This document shows, in pieces, positions 7,637 to 10,240 of a stretch of 10,240 nt of DNA; positions within the stretch are counted from its first letter, which is position 1, and each line of letters opens with the position of its first letter. Location of the stretch: the NCBI GenBank assembly GCA_003695005.1, contig RFJE01000392.1, forward strand, positions 1 through 10,240. Direction: 5' to 3'. This stretch comes from Candidatus Hydrogenedentota bacterium. GTDB taxonomy: Bacteria > Spirochaetota > Leptospiria > Turneriellales > J094. Under the pieces are notes generated by a model. The model worked only from the letters and a program-made list of their open reading frames with translations. It did not search any database and was not told where the DNA came from. A program made the position numbers and the translations under genes.

Positions 7637-8293
7637 ATGAAGATTGCCACTGCTTATAAAGTAGTGGTATTTCTTCTTGGCTTTGTACTTCTTTACTCGC
7701 CAATATATGCAGCATCTTCTTTAGCGTACCCGAAGTTATCAAAAGAGCTATCTGGAAATAAATTGCAATATGAAACAGGAGAGCACTGGATGGTCAACTT
7801 ACTTGTGGGGGCTTTTTCGGGAGCTGCTTTAGGTACACTTACTGGCCTATCCATGTATAACAGTTCCGATATGACGGCTACTAACCAAAATTTAGTGATT
7901 TTCGCGGGAGGTGGCGGTTTAGCAGGGGGAATTCTCGGTGGAGTTTTTACTTGGATAGAAATTGGTCGAGGGGAGCAGTTTACCATTGGTAAAGAGTTCA
8001 TGGATTATTCTTGGTATGGGGGCATTGGAGGAGGCGTTTTAGGAGCGATGGCAGGTCTCATTCCTTATGCATCGAGTAAGAATACAGATGATATTTTAAA
8101 GTTTACTGGCTATGGTGCGGGAATTGGAATTGCTATCAGTTGGATGCTCTTTCTCTGGAATCCCTTTGAAAAATCATCGGAATCATTGCAATTTCTACGA
8201 GAAGGATCAAGTCGGTATGGTCGTTTATCTATCTTTTTAGCCGATGATTTTGGTCGGCCGGCAGTAAAGGGGTTATGGCAAATCGCTTTTTAA
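7637..8293 (+). CDS. Glycine-rich membrane protein of unknown function with internal duplication
   Basis: I do not recognise a family. The 218-aa protein begins with a likely signal peptide (positive n-region, hydrophobic core about 9-21, possible cleavage after PIYA at residue 25). Four small-residue-rich hydrophobic stretches follow, at about 52-73, 86-106, 127-146 and 156-174. Two halves repeat without gaps at an offset of 70 residues. Gly58, Gly62, Leu65, Gly66, Gly70, Leu71, Tyr74, Ser76 and Ser77 correspond to Gly128, Gly132, Leu135, Gly136, Gly140, Leu141, Tyr144, Ser146 and Ser147. The GxxxG spacing suggests close helix packing or oligomerisation. A polar tail of about 40 residues follows. 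The ATG at 7637 is preferred because it places the signal peptide at the N-terminus; 7604 would overlap nqrF by 20 bp. The ribosome binding site is weak, and the end overlaps the next gene by 19 bp. It is co-directional with nqr, but nothing shows it to be an NQR subunit. Confidence 0.85.
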   Translation: MKIATAYKVVVFLLGFVLLYSPIYAASSLAYPKLSKELSGNKLQYETGEHWMVNLLVGAFSGAALGTLTGLSMYNSSDMTATNQNLVIFAGGGGLAGGILGGVFTWIEIGRGEQFTIGKEFMDYSWYGGIGGGVLGAMAGLIPYASSKNTDDILKFTGYGAGIGIAISWMLFLWNPFEKSSESLQFLREGSSRYGRLSIFLADDFGRPAVKGLWQIAF

Positions 8294-8832
8294 TGGCGTT
8301 TTGCGCTATACTCGTAATCTTATCACTCGCTTTTCTGTTTCCCGTTTTGTCTTTTGCAAAAGAACCAACTCGGGTCGGTTACGTGGATTTAAAATTCATT
8401 TTTGAAAATTCTGTTTTAAAAAATAGGCTCTATGCAGAATTCATGCAACAGAAATCACAATTAAAAAGACAAATACGAAATTTGGCTTTACGAAAAAGAA
8501 AACTGGAGCTCTTGTATGCAAAACAGTATAATCTTTTAGGCTATCAGGAAGCCATGGCAGAAGAAAAGAAACTGCAAGAGAAAATTTTAAATTTAGAGAA
8601 GCAAATTGATAGAGTAAAAAAAGATATTAAATCCTGGGAAAATGAAAACATGGCCATTTTGTTCGATGAAATTATCAATGCATTGTCCGTCATCAGTAAA
8701 GAAGAAAATATTCAGCTTTTTTTATCTCGGGAAAGCGCTTTAGTTTATGGAGATACGGATCTAGACTACACGCAAAGAGTGATTGATTTAATTAATGCCA
8801 TTGATGAGCGCAACACCCCGTCTGCTAAATAA
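8275..8832 (+). CDS. skp: Periplasmic OmpH/Skp-family chaperone
   Basis: Skp-type proteins hold unfolded outer-membrane proteins in the periplasm before BamA-dependent insertion. The 185-aa protein has a signal peptide with probable cleavage after LSFA (residue 28). The family opening motif RVGYVDLKFIFENS (33-46) follows, then a long Lys/Glu-rich coiled coil (about 50-128) forming the tentacle helices. The C-terminal part, LFLSRESALVYGDTDLDYTQRVIDLIN, shows the expected sALvYgd.LDyT pattern. AAAGGGG precedes the ATG at 8275 at a short distance. An alternative ATG at 8293 overlaps the previous stop as TAATG but would remove the only positive charge before the hydrophobic core, so 8275 is preferred. 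The usual bamA-skp-lpxD neighbours are absent. Confidence 0.87.
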   Translation: MANRFLMAFCAILVILSLAFLFPVLSFAKEPTRVGYVDLKFIFENSVLKNRLYAEFMQQKSQLKRQIRNLALRKRKLELLYAKQYNLLGYQEAMAEEKKLQEKILNLEKQIDRVKKDIKSWENENMAILFDEIINALSVISKEENIQLFLSRESALVYGDTDLDYTQRVIDLINAIDERNTPSAK

Positions 8833-9263
8833 TGCAAACCGAGTCGAAAAGAATTATGGCTGTGGATTATGGCCGCAAAAGAATTGGCATTGCCATCAGC
8901 GATGAGCAAAGAATTGCAATTACACCACTGCCTATTTTATATTACACGCAAAAAAACTTTTGGAAAGATTTTGATAGTATCATTGAAAAATACCAACCAG
9001 GAGAAATTATCATTGGAAATCCTGTATTAGCGGATGGCAGTGAAGGCAGCTTAAGTTATGAAATTTCTAATTTCAAACGAAGACTCGAAAAAAAATTTCC
9101 GCACATTAAAATTACTCTTTTTGATGAGACATACACTTCCCAAGTGGCAGTTTCCATTATGGAAATCAACCGCAGTAAGAAATTAAGCCCTAAAAAAAAT
9201 AAGAAAAAGATAGATTCCGTAGCTGCCGCCGTGTTACTGAAAGATTATCTAAATCAGCGTTAA
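8832..9263 (+). CDS. ruvX: RuvX/YqgF family putative Holliday junction resolvase / pre-16S rRNA nuclease
   Basis: YqgF proteins are RNase H-fold nucleases. In E. coli the protein is needed for 16S rRNA 5'-end maturation, and homologues resolve Holliday junctions. The 143-aa length is normal. Visible motifs are MAVDYGRKRIGIAISD with acidic Asp12, the strand-turn IIIGNPVLADGSEG (59-72), LFDETYTS with Asp98 and Glu99, and KIDSVAAAVLLKDYL with Asp128. These supply the three acidic catalytic positions. The usual DERxT/S motif reads DETYTS, so the Arg that normally follows Asp-Glu is Thr. A lysine-rich stretch (116-126) precedes the last motif. The start overlaps the skp stop by one base (TAATG), indicating coupled translation. 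Confidence 0.93.
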   Translation: MQTESKRIMAVDYGRKRIGIAISDEQRIAITPLPILYYTQKNFWKDFDSIIEKYQPGEIIIGNPVLADGSEGSLSYEISNFKRRLEKKFPHIKITLFDETYTSQVAVSIMEINRSKKLSPKKNKKKIDSVAAAVLLKDYLNQR

Positions 9264-9279
9264 ATGGTAAGGTAGCTTA

Positions 9280-10203
9280 GTGGTATATGAATGTGGCCCA
9301 GAAACCTTGCAAGGGAAACTTCTTTACACAAAGTATAGAAAGAAAAAAAAACTTATTATGCTTACCTGGCTTCCGCAAGGAAAATTAAGAACCCTTTTAA
9401 GGTCGTGGTATATTTTGGTTTTGCGCATTATCGAACCTTTCCTTCGCCGATCCCGTAAAACTAACTGTAAAATTCTATTCGACACTGCTATTGCCGAAGG
9501 TGACTCGCTTCTGCTTTATGCTCATTATCACACAGATGAAATTCCCGAGTATGTATGGAATATTTTGCATGAATTTTACAAGTTAAACTGGAAAATTGTC
9601 TTTGTTAGTGCAGGTAAGCCATTAACTAAAAAAGAGATTGATCTATTAAAATCAACTTGTTCCGTCTTGATAGAAAGAGAAAACATTGGTTATGATTTTG
9701 GATCCTGGAAAGATGCTCTCATGTCATTGCCTTGGCAAAAGGCAAGTCGAATAATACTTCTGAATGACAGTGTGCTAGGGCCATATCATCCCATTGAAAA
9801 CTTATTACAAAAAGCAGAAAAATCCACTGCTGACTTTTACGGCATCTTTGAAAGTCGAGAGGGGAAGCCACACTTGCAAAGCTTTTTTTTATATTTTAAA
9901 AAATCAGTTTTAAACTCAGAGGCATTTGAAAAGTTTTGGGATACGTTATCTTTTTATCCAGTCTGGGCAAAACCTTTGATTGTTTACAAGTATGAAATTG
10001 GCCTTTCCGATGGCTTGCTTAAAGCTGGATTTACGTTTGATTCTCTAATTCGTTACGAAGACTATAAAAACAAAATTGGCAAGCGAAATCCTGCATTTTA
10101 TTTTGCACAAGAAGCCGTTAAGTATTTTGAGTGCCCCTTTGTTAAGAAAAGACTCTTACAAAATCCTGCGAACTTTGGCTATTCAAAATTAAATTTTAAG
10201 TAA
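9280..10203 (+). CDS. Rhamnan synthesis protein F (RgpF)-family protein
   Basis: RgpF-family proteins are found in rhamnose-glucose polysaccharide and LPS O-antigen loci and have a glycosyltransferase-related role. The 307-aa protein has FDTAIAEGDSLLLYAHY (67-83), then IVFVSAG (106-112) and the family signature RENIGYDFGSW (133-143). ILLNDSVLGP (159-168), HLQSFFLYF (198-206) and YEIGLSDGLLKAGF (238-251) complete the pattern. It is shorter than many multi-domain members, so it is probably a single RgpF domain. There is no signal peptide or clear membrane helix, so a cytoplasmic role is likely. It starts with GTG, supported by AAGGT 6 nt upstream; the next in-frame Met is residue 27 (9358). It lies 16 bp after ruvX and is the last plus-strand gene of the run. 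Substrate and exact polysaccharide cannot be read from the sequence. Confidence 0.87.
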   Translation: MVYECGPETLQGKLLYTKYRKKKKLIMLTWLPQGKLRTLLRSWYILVLRIIEPFLRRSRKTNCKILFDTAIAEGDSLLLYAHYHTDEIPEYVWNILHEFYKLNWKIVFVSAGKPLTKKEIDLLKSTCSVLIERENIGYDFGSWKDALMSLPWQKASRIILLNDSVLGPYHPIENLLQKAEKSTADFYGIFESREGKPHLQSFFLYFKKSVLNSEAFEKFWDTLSFYPVWAKPLIVYKYEIGLSDGLLKAGFTFDSLIRYEDYKNKIGKRNPAFYFAQEAVKYFECPFVKKRLLQNPANFGYSKLNFK

Positions 10204-10239
10204 GTATTTTTTATACGGATCAGGAAGTTCAATCTTTTC
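10189..10239 (-). CDS. Possible 3' end of a convergent minus-strand gene
   Basis: On the minus strand an open frame enters from the right edge and reads EKIELPDPYKKYLLKI before a TAA at 10191-10189. It would overlap the end of the RgpF-family gene by 15 bp. Only 16 residues are visible, so chance is quite possible. A convergent gene would explain why no plus-strand start follows 10203. Confidence 0.25.
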   Translation of the reverse strand, partial: EKIELPDPYKKYLLKI

Positions 10240-10240
10240 A

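Noticed and set aside
9262..9330. tRNA-like string GGTAGCTTAGTGGTA resembling a tRNA D-arm just before the RgpF-family gene
   Set aside because: The 3' half of the D-stem, an anticodon stem-loop and a T-loop (GTTCGA-like) are all absent, and the sequence runs into the RgpF-family coding frame. It is the ribosome-binding region of that gene.
1..10240. Rnf complex instead of Na+-NQR
   Set aside because: NqrA and the ferredoxin-FAD-NAD(H) subunit NqrF are present in the order A-B-C-D-E-F, and there is no RnfB or RnfC; lengths and cofactor residues match Na+-NQR.
1..10240. CRISPR arrays, insertion sequences, phage genes or attachment sites
   Set aside because: I found no direct-repeat arrays, transposase motifs or terminal inverted repeats; the window is fully occupied by conserved chromosomal genes.

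Overview
This window is from a diderm (Gram-negative type) bacterium with an AT-rich genome. The diderm call rests on a periplasmic Skp/OmpH-type chaperone, several export signals and a polysaccharide-type RgpF protein. I cannot place the phylum from the sequence alone. The core is one complete operon for the Na+-translocating NADH:quinone oxidoreductase (Na+-NQR), so the organism very likely runs a respiratory sodium pump.

Layout. Positions 1-840 hold the 3' part of fmt (methionyl-tRNA formyltransferase), cut by the left edge. A strong hairpin at 889-919 separates it from a convergent typical 2-Cys peroxiredoxin on the minus strand (929-1513). The 235-bp gap 1514-1748 is a divergent control region for the peroxiredoxin (leftward) and nqrA (rightward). 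It contains four inverted repeats and several promoter-like elements. From 1749 to 10203 ten plus-strand genes are packed with gaps of 29 bp or less, and four of the junctions overlap: nqrA, nqrB, nqrC, nqrD, nqrE, nqrF, a glycine-rich membrane protein of unknown function, an OmpH/Skp chaperone, ruvX (yqgF) and an RgpF-family protein. No terminator-like hairpin is obvious inside this run, so it may be a single transcription unit. The last bases may carry the 3' end of a convergent minus-strand gene.

How the genes work together. NqrF takes electrons from NADH through FAD and a 2Fe-2S cluster. NqrD and NqrE carry the paired membrane cysteines for a second Fe-S centre. NqrC and NqrB carry the threonines for covalent FMN. 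NqrA is the quinone-associated peripheral subunit. All expected cofactor residues are present, although the NqrB flavin motif is a variant. The flavin transferase ApbE, needed to load FMN, is not in this window. The peroxiredoxin beside the operon would remove peroxide, but a functional link to respiration is only an inference from position. The downstream genes (envelope chaperone, Holliday junction/rRNA-processing nuclease, surface polysaccharide protein) look like unrelated functions sharing the transcript.

Novelty. Most of the window is conserved and readily recognised. The least explained gene is the glycine-rich membrane protein at 7637-8293, which contains an internal duplication. The least explained DNA is the set of palindromes in 1514-1748.
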